A stretch of DNA of 35,779 nt from Nemertoderma westbladi (taxonomy: Eukaryota; Xenacoelomorpha; Nemertodermatida; Nemertodermatidae), in assembly GCA_032718475.1 (NCBI GenBank), contig JAUCBJ010004637.1, positions 5,001-40,779 on the forward strand. Direction: 5' to 3'. The notes under the pieces are model-generated. The model was given only the letters and a program-made list of their open reading frames with translations. It had not been told where the DNA came from and did no database searches. Below are positions 11,055 through 20,858 of this stretch, piece after piece. Made by a program: the position numbers and the translations under genes. Position 1 is the stretch's first letter. Each line of letters begins with the position of its first letter.

Positions 11055-12138
11055 TCTAGTATATTTATTGTTACATGATAATATAGCCAGCGGTAAGGGG
11101 ATGCTATGTGCGATATATTTTTTGGACCACAGAACTTATATAGCAACGAATTTATAAAGGTAACGAGTACTGTTACTAAGTGTATGTTGTATGCAAATAA
11201 TAATCAAGTACGTCTTTTTCACGGTCTCTAGCGTAATACACATGGCATGTCACCAGAGATTTTATTAGTTAATAGAAAGTTAATGGCGCGGCTAGTGCCT
11301 AGAATTGGAACCTTTAAGATTGTCGAAAATTATAATAATTAGATAAATATATTAAATATACAATATATTTAATTTATATTATATTATATTAATTTATATT
11401 ATAATTAGAATTTTAAACCTAATTTTAGAACAAAGGTGTGAAAAAGCCGCGGAAAGATAAAACTTCGCAACCACTACTGCTTTTAAATCAGCTCACAGAT
11501 GTACTGTAACACCTCCGATAAGCAATAATCCCTGTCTGCGAATTGTTGCAATATCAGGCTACCAGACGTCGTAGTGATGAGGTTATGGGAGCATGCCGTT
11601 AATCCATAGTGCCATAATTTATTAATGTGCATTTTCATTGTTGATATCCCTAAGATATTCATATTTTTAATTTAAAATATCATTACAAATGCAAAATGAA
11701 ATGTATTTCTTTGTGAAAAGGCATACACTAACACAAGTTAATAATGTTAATGGTTTCGATTTTATCATTAGTATATTTAGTAGTTAACCGTAGTTTGTAG
11801 GAAGAACCATAAATATTTATTGATGTGGAACGACTGCGGGAATACAGATAATCTTAATTAAAATCTACGTCCTCTTCGGGAATTGGTTGACAGAAATTCT
11901 AGATTGACAGTTTGGCGAACCTGCCATTTACTTCCGTAAATACTTAACGTACTATTATACAGTAACTGGTCACCTGTTGTTGTATAAGGCATATATAATA
12001 CGAGCGCATAATAATTATCAATCAAGATCACGGCTTACTTACATGGAATACCTTAAATAAACAATACTTCTGTATGGTATTGTCAGTTATAGCCTAAACC
12101 TACCGTTACATACCTATTCATATGCCGCATAAACTCAC
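11055..12138. other. Noncoding, AT-rich; would be GLRX3 intron 3
   Basis: No coding segment found on either strand. 11320-11415 is nearly pure A/T with short palindromic stretches (TAAATATA/TATATTTA). I looked for a minus-strand glutaredoxin exon (CGFS continuation, PTYPQLYV) and did not find one here. Confidence 0.5.
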
Positions 12139-12394
12139 CGCATTTCGGTTCTAGAGGTGTGCCTTTCATAAAGATGATGCATTCTGGAGTTGTAGTCAGC
12201 GTTTTAAGTCTATCCTCCAACGGGAGTTGTTTCCTAGATACGTTATCGGGGCCCAGGAGCGCGTCACCCATAGTGGGTGTCCGTGATTGGGGGACGACCG
12301 CAGTAGAGAAGTCCGGTACATCGACGTGGTGTTTAACGCGTCGTACCAACTCCGATGGGTTGGCCCCGTCCAATCGCTCTACTTGTTTTCCCTC
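12139..12394 (-). CDS. GLRX3: GLRX3 exon 3: linker and start of Grx domain 1
   Basis: 256 nt between acceptor TTGTGTTCTAG (ending 12395) and donor GTGAGT (12138-12133). It begins EGKQVERLDGANPSELVRRV, the same spacing as the human junction, passes a variable linker and reaches PLEDRLKTLTTTPECIIFMK with GTPLEPKCG. The exon ends after the Cys codon plus one G, leaving Gly-Phe-Ser of the CGFS cluster-binding motif for an exon not in this window. Confidence 0.88.
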
Positions 12395-14841
12395 CTAGAA
12401 CACAAACATATAAATATAAACACAACAAACATATTAAATAAAAAACGATCAAATCAATTTTCCGAGCTTCCACGTAATTATTATAAACGAGCTTTATGTA
12501 ATAATTATTGTAATGAGCGGTGCTGCACATTACCTTAAGACAATAATTGAGAACTGGTAATTTTACCCTGATAAAAATTAGACAAGAGCATAAATTCGTT
12601 TAATGACAATATTATTACGTTTAGTTGATATCAAGGGAGGTCTCCATCGTTTAACCAGTTAGTACACTAACAATAAGAAATACGCTCTCCTTCACAGAGT
12701 TCGCGCAGTTTATTATTAACATGTTACAAGTGTAATGTAACAGCTACTTCGCGAACTGCTGATAAGAAATACAACATCTCAATTGAATGAAAAGTATGAT
12801 AAGAATTAATAAAAGCCAGCGGGGGCAGTAACAAAGCCAGAGGGGGCAGTAACAAAGCCTCGGGTTTTAAACGCACGATTCTGACACTCATCTAAATTAC
12901 AAGAAACCCATCTCCTACGGATTATAATAACCTAATGAACTATGGGAACGCCCTGACCTCAAGAGAGCTGGCATGACGCGTCACTTTGCGTGCCATTTTA
13001 AAGAATCACATCTCAAAGGTGAATAATAATATACAGTAAATTAGTATTTGTAGGACCGTTAACTATAAGGTAAGTAATGTAGGCGTAGGGTGCAACACTA
13101 ACTCCCAAGGATGAATATTACGTAAATACCCCATCTTTACTTCTTCATGTGGGCACTAGGTTCCCACATCAACGGGTGGTACACCACTTACGAAATTGTA
13201 ACTGGCTCGCTCCGTGTCGAGGCAAAATAACAAAATCTTTACTAGACATGTTTGTGATTATGACGATATAATACGAAACCTATTTGCTTTATTGCAATAT
13301 CTAAAACCTAAACCTAAAATTTATTTTATATTAGTGGATTTTCTTTGTGTTTAATATCTCCTTATAGTTATTTGTGCAATTAATTGTGCGGTCACTAATA
13401 GCCTTAATTGGTTGATGTGCCTATTATACAAACCTTAATATCAAGACCATTTTATTTCAGAATAATTGGAATGTTATTGGAATAATTTGTATCTGTAATA
13501 TGTAATTTCCGAACTGTTGCTAAATAGTATTGTCATAAAAATGGTTATTACAGGACAACTCACAACCTAAAATCATAATGACAGGATCAAGACGCGTCAA
13601 ATTTAATAACATAGCAAGTTTTATGGTGTCCGAACACTGAGTGAGTATGCACTGGTGTTTATTGCACGGGAGTTTATCCTTGGGAATGCGTACATAATGA
13701 GAAATAGCATGGGTTATAAAACGCAATTACATGAAATATTTAATATAGAAAAGTATAAATAGGGCACACCGGAACTCCTGGGTTCTAATTACATTATCGC
13801 ACATACGTTTTACGGATTGCTGCTAATTCCTGATGTGCGATTCATTTACCAAATGAATTGAGTTACAGTGGCCGACTTAATCAATTGATGGGCTGGATGC
13901 GACAGCTTTTCGAAAGCAGGTTCACCGCTAAAAAAAAAAAGCAAAACATAGCGGGTTGCATTGGCAAAGGCAATATGCTAATGATCACATTGGCTGCTGA
14001 CAGGCAGTATGTGGTAAGATCGATAGGAAAACATTGCCATTCCCCGAACTCAAATAATCCCACAACAATAATGTTTGGAATTGCGATACAATGGCGAGAT
14101 ACCCTAGGGAAAAAGTTTTCAAGAAATTGCAAAGTATAAAGGATGAATGAATGAACGGACAGAACGAAAAAAAAACATTGAAGTCAGGTGCTCACCATCT
14201 GGAGTATCATTAATAGTCTATATTTAGCGTATTTTGGAACTGCAATTCCATTTATGAGTATGAGTAATATATAATGGGGTTATTGACAGCGTGTCCGACG
14301 CTGGATACAGTTCTGAAACATCTCAATAACGAACAATAAATCTAATGTCTCGGGACAACTAACTTTAAATATCAAGAATGTTGGAACAGCGATGATTTCA
14401 TAGTTGACAGAAACTTCAGGCAGATCCTCCGCTTCCACACTGTAGAAGTTGGCGTTGTCGTGAGAGTTCGCAAGTTCTTTCATAACTTCATCCATGTCAC
14501 GGCATTGTGGGGCAAAGTCGGCTCGAAAGTGAAACACTGACATACGTTTTCTGAAATACAAACCCAAAACGCTACGTAAAATATACACTCACAATATGAA
14601 TGCTCGAAAAGTAACATTTAGGCTATACTAAATTGTAAATAAAAATTATAAATTAGTAAGGCTTGCTCAATAATGTGGAACTCATCATTCACATGTACAT
14701 TACAACTTACAAAACAAATTTTGCGTCAATACTGATTAGGTTTTTACTACTACATACTTACTACTCCATACTATCAACTTACCCCAATTTAATCGCATCA
14801 TTAAAACTGTTCTCATCCGAAACGTTTGTGTAGACAGGCAT
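12139..14841 (-). CDS. GLRX3: GLRX3/PICOT-type monothiol glutaredoxin, first three coding exons only
   Basis: Three minus-strand exons join in frame: 14841-14783, 14550-14364 and 12394-12139 (167 residues plus one base). The product starts MPVYTNVSDENSFND, then has a thioredoxin-like domain (MSVFHFRADFAPQC, DEVMKELA, EVSVNYEIIAVPTFLIFK), then EGKQVERLDGANPSEL, a linker, and the start of the first glutaredoxin domain (PLEDRLKTL, FMKGTPLEPKCG). This is the N-terminal architecture of GLRX3 (Trx-Grx-Grx), a cytosolic protein that with BOLA2 carries [2Fe-2S] clusters. The Trx site keeps APQC but has RADF where human has WAPW. The CGFS motif is interrupted after Cys by intron 3. The rest of Grx1 and Grx2 is not seen leftward to base 1. 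The locus is either a gene continuing outside the window or a truncated copy. Intact frames and three good splice junctions favour a real gene. Confidence 0.88.
12395..14363 (-). other. GLRX3 intron 2, no other gene seen
   Basis: 1969-bp intron. It holds a small 21-bp tandem repeat (AAAGCCAG.GGGGGCAGTAAC, about 12820-12862) and an unassigned open frame on the + strand (13858-14139) that includes an A11 run and resembles nothing I know. Confidence 0.65.
14364..14550 (-). CDS. GLRX3: GLRX3 exon 2: thioredoxin-like domain
   Basis: 187 nt between acceptor TGTATTTCAG (ending 14551) and donor GTTAGT (14363-14358). It encodes KRMSVFHFRADFAPQC, RDMDEVMKELA, NFYSVEAEDLPEVSVNYEI and IAVPTFLIFK. The last codon is AAA, so the exon ends in phase 0. 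cis-Pro in VPTF is typical of thioredoxin folds. As in other GLRX3 proteins there is no CGPC redox motif. Confidence 0.88.
14783..14841 (-). CDS. GLRX3: GLRX3 exon 1 (coding part)
   Basis: 59 nt from ATG (14841-14839), encoding MPVYTNVSDENSFNDAIKL plus GG of the next Gly codon. The donor is GTAAGT at 14782-14777, a consensus site. The first base of exon 2 completes GGA, giving L-G-K-R-M-S-V-F across the junction, as expected for the Trx-domain N-terminus. This phase match is why I chose the start and the donor. The 5' UTR boundary is not visible. Confidence 0.8.
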
Positions 14842-15231
14842 TGCTCTATAATTAGCTACCAAAATAAACCTGAAACATAATGGGAACGGTTAATTGCTGC
14901 TTCGCTACGCCGCACGAATTACAAATATGTGAATGGATGAGGTAATTGATGAGATGAGTAAACAACCTTACATTAAATCGAGTCCTTTAGTATCGGTACA
15001 TATCGCATGAGGCCCTCTCTTCAATGATAACAACTACTGTAACCCGGTGCGGATATATTCAGCATAACCCTAATCATGGATTACTAATCATGGAAACTGA
15101 CCTTAGGATGGTTAAAAAACATGTACAATACCAAAATCCACACGCGTGGACAAAAACCGAAAAAATATGTTAAAAAAAATTACACCATGACCCGTAATAT
15201 AGACTGATTCGACTCCCAATTCGAATTTTTT
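14842..15231. other. Upstream of GLRX3; no clear promoter motif
   Basis: Presumed 5' UTR and promoter for the minus-strand GLRX3 gene. No TATA box, CpG-rich block or coding segment stands out. The foldback element begins about 390 bp upstream of the start codon. Confidence 0.4.
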
Positions 15232-16041
15232 CCCCCGCCTAACTTTTTATACAAATCTAAATCATATTGCTTGAAATTTGAATTTGAAACACAACTAGTT
15301 ACACTCACCGTCGATGTCCACATGAAGCCGGAATTTTCGATTTTGCCTTTAAAGTTTTTTTTATAAGCGTTTTAAAAAATTGTATTTTGCGAAATTGCAC
15401 ATCTCCTATCGTCCCTATTCTTTACATCGGTTTGTAGATATCATTGAAAAGCGTGCGTTGCAAGGATTCCAAATATATGTAACAATATCTGAATTTCGTT
15501 GAGAAATAGCGGAGAATTCGGCGTGCAAAGATTGCAAGAAGAATTGTTCGCTGACGACCATTTATTCTATTTAATACATACACAATGTTCTGGAACACTT
15601 ATTGTTTATGTATGAATAGCTCCGCAATATAGATATTGGATAGGAATACCGCTGTTACATAACAAAATACATAACACATTCTAGAATTTTGAGTATTATT
15701 ATTAAGTATAATAAATGGCCGTCAGCGAACGATACTTCTTGCAATCTTTGAACGCCTACATCTCAGCTATTTCTCAACGAAATTCAAATATTGTTACATA
15801 TTTTGAATCCTTGCAACGCAAGGATATCTACAAACCGAGACAAATGTAAAGAAGAGGACGATAGGAGATGTGTGATTTCGCAAAAGACACTTTTTTAAAA
15901 CGTTTATAAAATAAATTTACAGGCAAAATCGAAAATTTCGGCTTCATGTGGACATCGACGGTGAGTGGAACTAGTTGTGTTTCAAATTTGAAGCAAAATG
16001 ATAAAGATTTGTCGAAAAAGTTGGGGGGGGGGGGGGGGGGG
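15232..16041. mobile_element. Foldback element with long inverted arms
   Basis: Bases 15232-15581 and about 15700-16041 are inverted copies of each other, roughly 85% identical by eye, around a spacer of about 120 bp. Matching landmarks: CACTCACCGTCGATGTCCAC (left) with its complement at 15948-15967; CGATAGGAGATG complements; GTTCGCTGACG (left) with CGTCAGCGAACG (right). The outer ends are TCCCCCGCCTAAC on the left and a 19-base G run at 16023-16041 on the right. No coding capacity is seen, so it is a non-autonomous foldback or long-TIR MITE. No target-site duplication was identified. Confidence 0.9.
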
Positions 16042-16202
16042 CAACCTTGTTCCTTTTACAGAGTTTCATTGAGTTTTTGCTATCCATTCCGCAAACACGA
16101 AAAGCAAAAAGTTTATTATTAGGTTTTGCTATATATTTTTCAGACATGTGTAATGGAAAAACTAGTTTGCAGTACATGAAGGTCAACATTTAGATTGGAT
16201 AT

Positions 16203-16312
16203 GACTTTTTGACTTCCGACGGAATCGTACGAATATCCGGCAGAATTTTGCCGGATATTAAACTCTACATCTTATTAAACTCTACATTTTCATATCAATA
16301 GGATAATAACAT
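16203..16312 (+). repeat. Left inverted repeat flanking the 17-bp satellite
   Basis: This segment is an imperfect inverted copy of 17420-17514. Shared landmarks read on the minus strand are ATGAAAATGTA, AAGATGTA.AGTTTAATATCC, TCTGCCGGATAT and GTCAAAAAG. It contains its own palindrome, AATATCCGGC / GCCGGATATT (16232-16260). A small internal duplication (AAACTCTACAT twice) makes it longer than its partner. Confidence 0.75.
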
Positions 16313-16333
16313 AAAAACTCCGGTCGGGTTGCC

Positions 16334-17385
16334 GGATATCAGGCTGGGTCAGATATCTGGATGGGTCGGATATCTGGATGGGTCGGATATCTGGATGGGT
16401 CGGATATCTGGATGGGTCGGATATCTGGATGGGTCGGATATCTGGATGGGTCGGATATCTGGATGGGTCGGATATCTGGATGGGTCGGATATCAGGCTGG
16501 GTCAGATATCTGGATGGGTCGGATATCTGGATGGGTCGGATATCTGGATGGGTCGGATATCAGGATGGGTCGGATATCAGGATGGGTCGCATATCTGGAT
16601 GGGTCGGATATCTGGATGAATCGGATATCTGGATGGGTTGGATATCTGGATGGGTCGGATATCTGGATGGGTCAGATATCTGGATGGGTCAGATAATGGA
16701 TGGGTCAGATATCTGGACGGGTCGGATATCTGGATGGGTCGGATATCTGGATGGGTGGGATATCAGGTTGGGTCGGATATCAGGATGGGTCGGATATCAG
16801 GATGGGTCGGTTATCATGATGGGTCGGATATCAGCGTGGGTCGGATATCAGGATGGGTCGGATATCTGGATGGGTCGGATACCAGGGTGGGTCGGATATC
16901 AGGATTGGACGGATATCTGGATGGGTCGGATATCAAGATGAGTCGGATATCAGGATGGGTCGGGGCGGATATCGGGATGGTTTGGGTCGGATATCAGGAT
17001 TGGTCGGATATCAGGCTGCGTCAGATATCTGGATGGGTCGGATATATAGATTATTCGGATATCAGGGTGGGTCTGATATCTGGGTGGGTCAAATATCAGG
17101 GTGCGTCGGATATCAGGATGGGTCGGATATCAGGATTGGTCGGATATCAGGCTGGGACAGATATCTGGATGGGTCGGATATCAGGATGGGTCGGATATCA
17201 GGATGGGTCGGATATCTGGGTGGGTCGAATATCAGGGTGGGTCGGATATCAGGATGGGTTGGATATTTGGATGGGTCGGATATCAGGGTGTGTCGGATAT
17301 TTGGATGGGTCGGAAATCAGAGTGGGTCGGATATCAGGGTGGGTCGGATATCAGGAAGGGTCGGACATCAGGGTGGGTCTGATAT
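16334..17385. repeat. 17-bp satellite array (GGATATCTGGATGGGTC)
   Basis: About 62 tandem copies of a 17-bp unit, consensus GGATATCTGGATGGGTC. It is most homogeneous at 16340-16700 and increasingly varied to the right (ATCAGG, ATCAGGGTG). Each unit carries the palindrome GATATC. Because 17 is not a multiple of 3 and the unit has no stop in any + frame, all three + frames read the same cyclic peptide MGRISGWVGYLDGSDIW, giving several overlapping long open frames (up to 16638-17645). They are artefacts of the repeat. Confidence 0.95.
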
Positions 17386-17419
17386 ACGGCGGATATTTTC
17401 ACCAGAAGACTTATACTGT

Positions 17420-17514
17420 ATTATTATTTTCAAGATATAAAAATGTAAGATGTAAATTTAATATCCGGAAAAAGTCTGCCGGATATCCGATGCCGCCGGA
17501 TATCAAAAAGGCTA
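17420..17514 (-). repeat. Right inverted repeat flanking the 17-bp satellite
   Basis: Inverted partner of 16203-16312: ATAAAAATGTAAGATGTA, TTTAATATCCGG, TCTGCCGGATATCC, and CCGCCGGATATCAAAAAGGC. It includes the palindrome ATATCCGG...CCGGATAT (17461-17486). With the left arm it encloses the whole 17-bp array. Confidence 0.75.
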
Positions 17515-17583
17515 CCCGATCTACATACTCTCCTACAATTACTACTACTACTAGGATCGGCAAGCTGCATTGCAGTTGCATTT

Positions 17584-17922
17584 TTAAGAATGCAGTGCCG
17601 GCTTGTCGACGAAATTGCGCCACCACAACTCTCTATCACCCATGACATTTGCTAGATCATCCGCATCTTCAAGACCACTGTCCTTTAAGATGCGTCTCAA
17701 GAAAGTCATGGGCTGTCCACCATGCTTATTCACTCCATGAGGCTGCCAAAGTACAATATTATGCACTGGCTGGTCCTCACGGCGAAAGCAATGTCCTGCA
17801 AAGCGGAGGCGATTTTGTTCTAGTTTCAAGGTTGGGGGAACCAATGAGACACCTCCAATGTTATATAGTGTCTGGTTGGAGATGTGTGCATTGTACTTAC
17901 TACAATGAACCCGGAGTAGCAT
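17584..17922 (-). pseudogene. LINE copy B C-terminal region
   Basis: This is the region after the RT thumb. DGTFT precedes the frame, followed by VHCSKYNAHISNQTLYNIGG, LKLEQNRLRFAGHCFRRED, the HGGQPMTFLRRIL segment and DADDLANVMGDRELWWRNFV. LRFAGHC.R and the final 'M.DR..WR..V' are typical of C-termini of this LINE type. It is missing from copy A. The microsatellite tail follows about 30 bases after the stop. Confidence 0.8.
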
Positions 17923-17963
17923 TCTTGTAAATGTGCCATCCAGAGATTTGGTGTCCTCAGCAG

Positions 17964-18971
17964 TTAGAGGAGTACTGGAACTACTGCTGCTCTAAATAAT
18001 CGGACCTTAAGTTTCCGATTAATTCTCGGTGACTTCCAAATCCTGGAAAGCCTATTCAAGGCTGCCCATGCCTTTCCCTTACGTATTCGAAGGTCCTCAC
18101 CTGACTTCCGGATCCATGATCCCAGGTAACAGAAGTCGTCCACATGCTCAAGCATACCATCCTTTGAGCTTATGCTCATCCGGTCAGAGACTTGCTGAGG
18201 ACTTTCAAAGTTTACTGTCTAAATTTTGGTATTTTTGGAGTTAATAAAAAGACCAACACTAGAAGCAGCATGTTCTAATGAGCTGAGTAGGCGTTGGGCT
18301 CCCTCTAGTGATTCTGAGAGTACTCCTAAGTCATCAGCAAAGTCTAGATCAGTTAGGTACTTGGCAGGATTTCCTCGACTTCTGGAGCCAGTAGGTGGAG
18401 TTATCATCACCCCATCATCATTATGATGATCTAAGGACATGCGTAGAACATAGTCAACCACAATAATGAACAAGAATGGTGCAAGTGTGTCTCCCTGGAG
18501 GACGCCCCATAACACTTCAAATGGTTCTATGTCACCATCAACAGTAGACACAAATGTTGTCGAACCATCGTATGTCGAACCAGCTGCAATAATTTCATCA
18601 GGAATCTCATATAATGAAAGTATGCTGAACATACGTGAGCGAGAGACTGAATCCAAGGCCTTAAAGAAGTCAACAAAGATAACAGCCAGATGCCTGTCTT
18701 TCTTTTTTGATAATTCTTCAATTATCCTTCTAAGTGCCAAAATGGGCTCCATGGTCCCACGACCTTTACGGAACCCATTCTGATTTCCACGGAGCAGTCT
18801 CTCAAAGGGATCCCTGATGCGATTTAATATAATTATATTGTATAGCTTTGCAGCAATCGAGATCAATGAGATTCCCCGAAAAGAACCATAGAGTGTTAGG
18901 TTGGCCTTCTTGGGAACTGGCACCAACTTATTTGTTTTCATTTCTTGTGGGACTCTTCTTGTTCGGTACAT
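17964..18971 (-). pseudogene. LINE copy B reverse transcriptase
   Basis: The frame 18971-18219 carries KLVPVPKKANLTLYGSFRG, ISLISIAAKLYN, GNQNGFRKGRG, AVIFVDFFKALDSV (motif A), GVLQGDTLAPFLFIIVVDYV (motif B) and YLTDLDFADDLGVLSES (FADD, motif C). The thumb part continues in another frame at 18179-17964 (DDFCYLGSWIRKSGEDLR, RLFRAAVVPVLL). The motif A 'FFK' in both copies A and B replaces the usual FSK, so it may be the family state. Confidence 0.9.
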
Positions 18972-19353
18972 GTCTACTATGATGGGATAGATGAGCTTTA
19001 AACACTCAGGTATTTTAAAGACCTCAGGGGGAACACCATCTACTCCACTGGCACGATTTTAATGCTCTTTGCAGCAGCCTGCACTTCTGCAAGGGAGATA
19101 TCGCCAATGGGAATATCTGAGAGTACAGTGTCAGACACTTTTACTTCTATAAAGTTATCAGGCAATACCCTGTCATTATTGAAGAGCTTCTCAAAGTGGG
19201 CCTTCCAACCATTGAGGCGATCGGCTGGTGATTCAGCCTTAACCTTGGTGGTTGGTTGGCTTTTCCGCCCAGTGAGCAAGTTGATCGATTTCCATACCTG
19301 GGATGATTGCCTGCTGTCGTCAGCATCATTGATGGCATCAACCTGTTGGTTTA

Positions 19354-20404
19354 TTAGCAGTAGATAGTAGTAGTAGCTAGTAGTAGATTAACAGAGTACT
19401 GCCTGTTCAGGGACCTAGATGCAGCCTTAACTGCATTCTTGGCCGCTGTAGTCTGTTTGAGTCGGGACTCTTTCTGCGCCTTATAGAGGTCATTTCGGCA
19501 CTTCTGAATTTTGTTGTCAGTCCAGGGGGCCCTTTTCCTGTTTCGAAGGTATACAGGAACTGTTTCTGCAGCTGCTAACTTAACTGCGTCTGTGAATGCA
19601 GTATAGCCCTCACAGTGATCTGCCGCCTCAGAGGCAAGAACCTCATACCTGTTGCTCAGCTGTAGTGTGAAGCTGGATCTCACACTTGGCTGTTGCAACA
19701 GAGAGGACCAGTCATGCCGCGGCAAGGCAGAAATCGTTGTTCTGCTAGCACGCAGACTAAGTCTTACCTTGGCCACACTGGAGAAGGGTCGAAGTGTAAA
19801 TGCATTACAGTCTTGTATAGAGCTCCTGTATTTCCTACGAAACAGAATATGGTCTATCTGGGACTTGTGACCACTGGGTCCACTATGAGTCCATAGCTTT
19901 CCAGTTCGCTTCTTGAACTGGGTTCCAGCCGAAAACAATCCATTTCCAGAGATAAAATCCTGAAGATGGACGGAATTTCGGTTAACACTATTGCTATAGA
20001 CCCAGGGCGATGTAGGTGATTGATGCAGACTTGCATTAAAGTCTCCCAGGAATGTTAAGAATGCATGCTGATCCACTCCATCAGTAGCTGCTTGTAGATT
20101 GTGGTAGAAATTTTCCACCTCCTCTACAGGGGCAACACTAGTTGGAGTAGCACACAATCAGAACCACCTTAGGAAACTTCTTAGCCAGTCTTCCAGAACA
20201 TGAGAAGTGGCAACGGATGATGCGGCTAGAGATTTGGTCTATTTTCTCCAATGCTGCATGTGCAGTTGGATTCATCAATAGACCAATTCCACCATTGCCA
20301 CTATCATCTGCTGACGCGAGGGCGAGTCGCCAACCGCCCCCCAGGTCCTTAATCAGAACCTCATCAGTCTGTCCAGTCTGCATTCGGTGCTCTTGAATGA
20401 ACAC
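19354..20404 (-). pseudogene. LINE copy B APE endonuclease lacking the SDH motif
   Basis: Two frames overlap with a shift near 20150. The first (20404-20138) has FIQEHRMQ with the catalytic-type Glu, then ASADDSGNGGIGLLMNPTAH and VVLIVCYS. The second has VEEVENFYHNLQ, FLTFLGDFNASLHQSP (GDFNA) and KSQIDHILFRRKYRSS. Copy A reads FSSDHRLIVAKV at the next motif, but copy B reads FSSVAKV. A 15-nt in-frame deletion with a TG microhomology removes the terminal DH of the catalytic site. The frame ends early, at 19354, because of a CTA-repeat expansion. Confidence 0.88.
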
Positions 20405-20858
20405 CCACTGCGCTAAGAGAAAGCTTATCTGCCAAGGCAGTCAGCTCACCTTGTCGCATTGGGGACCCGAGTGTTAGGGTGTTTACTGAGGTTAGTCTAG
20501 TGACTTGCCTCAGATTCACCAATGGCTTTGTTGGTCGGGGTGGAACATGAGAGTAGCCTCCAACTCCAGAATCCCTCTCCCCCTCACAATCTGGCCTCCC
20601 TGGAGACCCAGGGTTTGGGCCAATAAGGTCATCAGGAAAGGCACTAAAAGAATTGTTGGCTGCTCTCTCTCCAGTAGGGGGTGAGACAGGCAGCCGGTCA
20701 GGAGATAACTGACGCCTGTGAGACCGATTGTGTCCGGTAATTCCACTGGCCTCTAGTGGCCAGACCTCCGCATTACTAATGTAATCCATAGTGGGGGGTT
20801 GGGGGTGCTTTTTTGCCGAGTCAGCTCTCGGGGCACATACTACACCCTGGTTTGCCAT
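20364..20858 (-). pseudogene. LINE copy B N-terminal frame
   Basis: A 164-codon frame starting MANQGVVCAPRADSAKKHP. Most of it is low-similarity Pro/Ser/Gly-rich sequence. The last third (LRQVTRLTSVNTLTLGSPMR, LTALADKLSLSAVGV) matches the usual start of an APE domain, continued in another frame as the QEHR segment. It is either the true N-terminus of the LINE ORF or upstream sequence in frame with it. I see no CCHC or coiled-coil ORF1 features. Confidence 0.55.

Noticed and set aside
13858-14139. 93-codon plus-strand frame inside GLRX3 intron 2
   Set aside because: Contains an A11 run coding KKKK, no known domain, and the opposite strand is equally open.
16329-17645. Long plus-strand open frames with GWVGYLDGSDIW repeats
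   Set aside because: Explained by the 17-bp satellite being stop-free in all three frames; no unique coding sequence attached.
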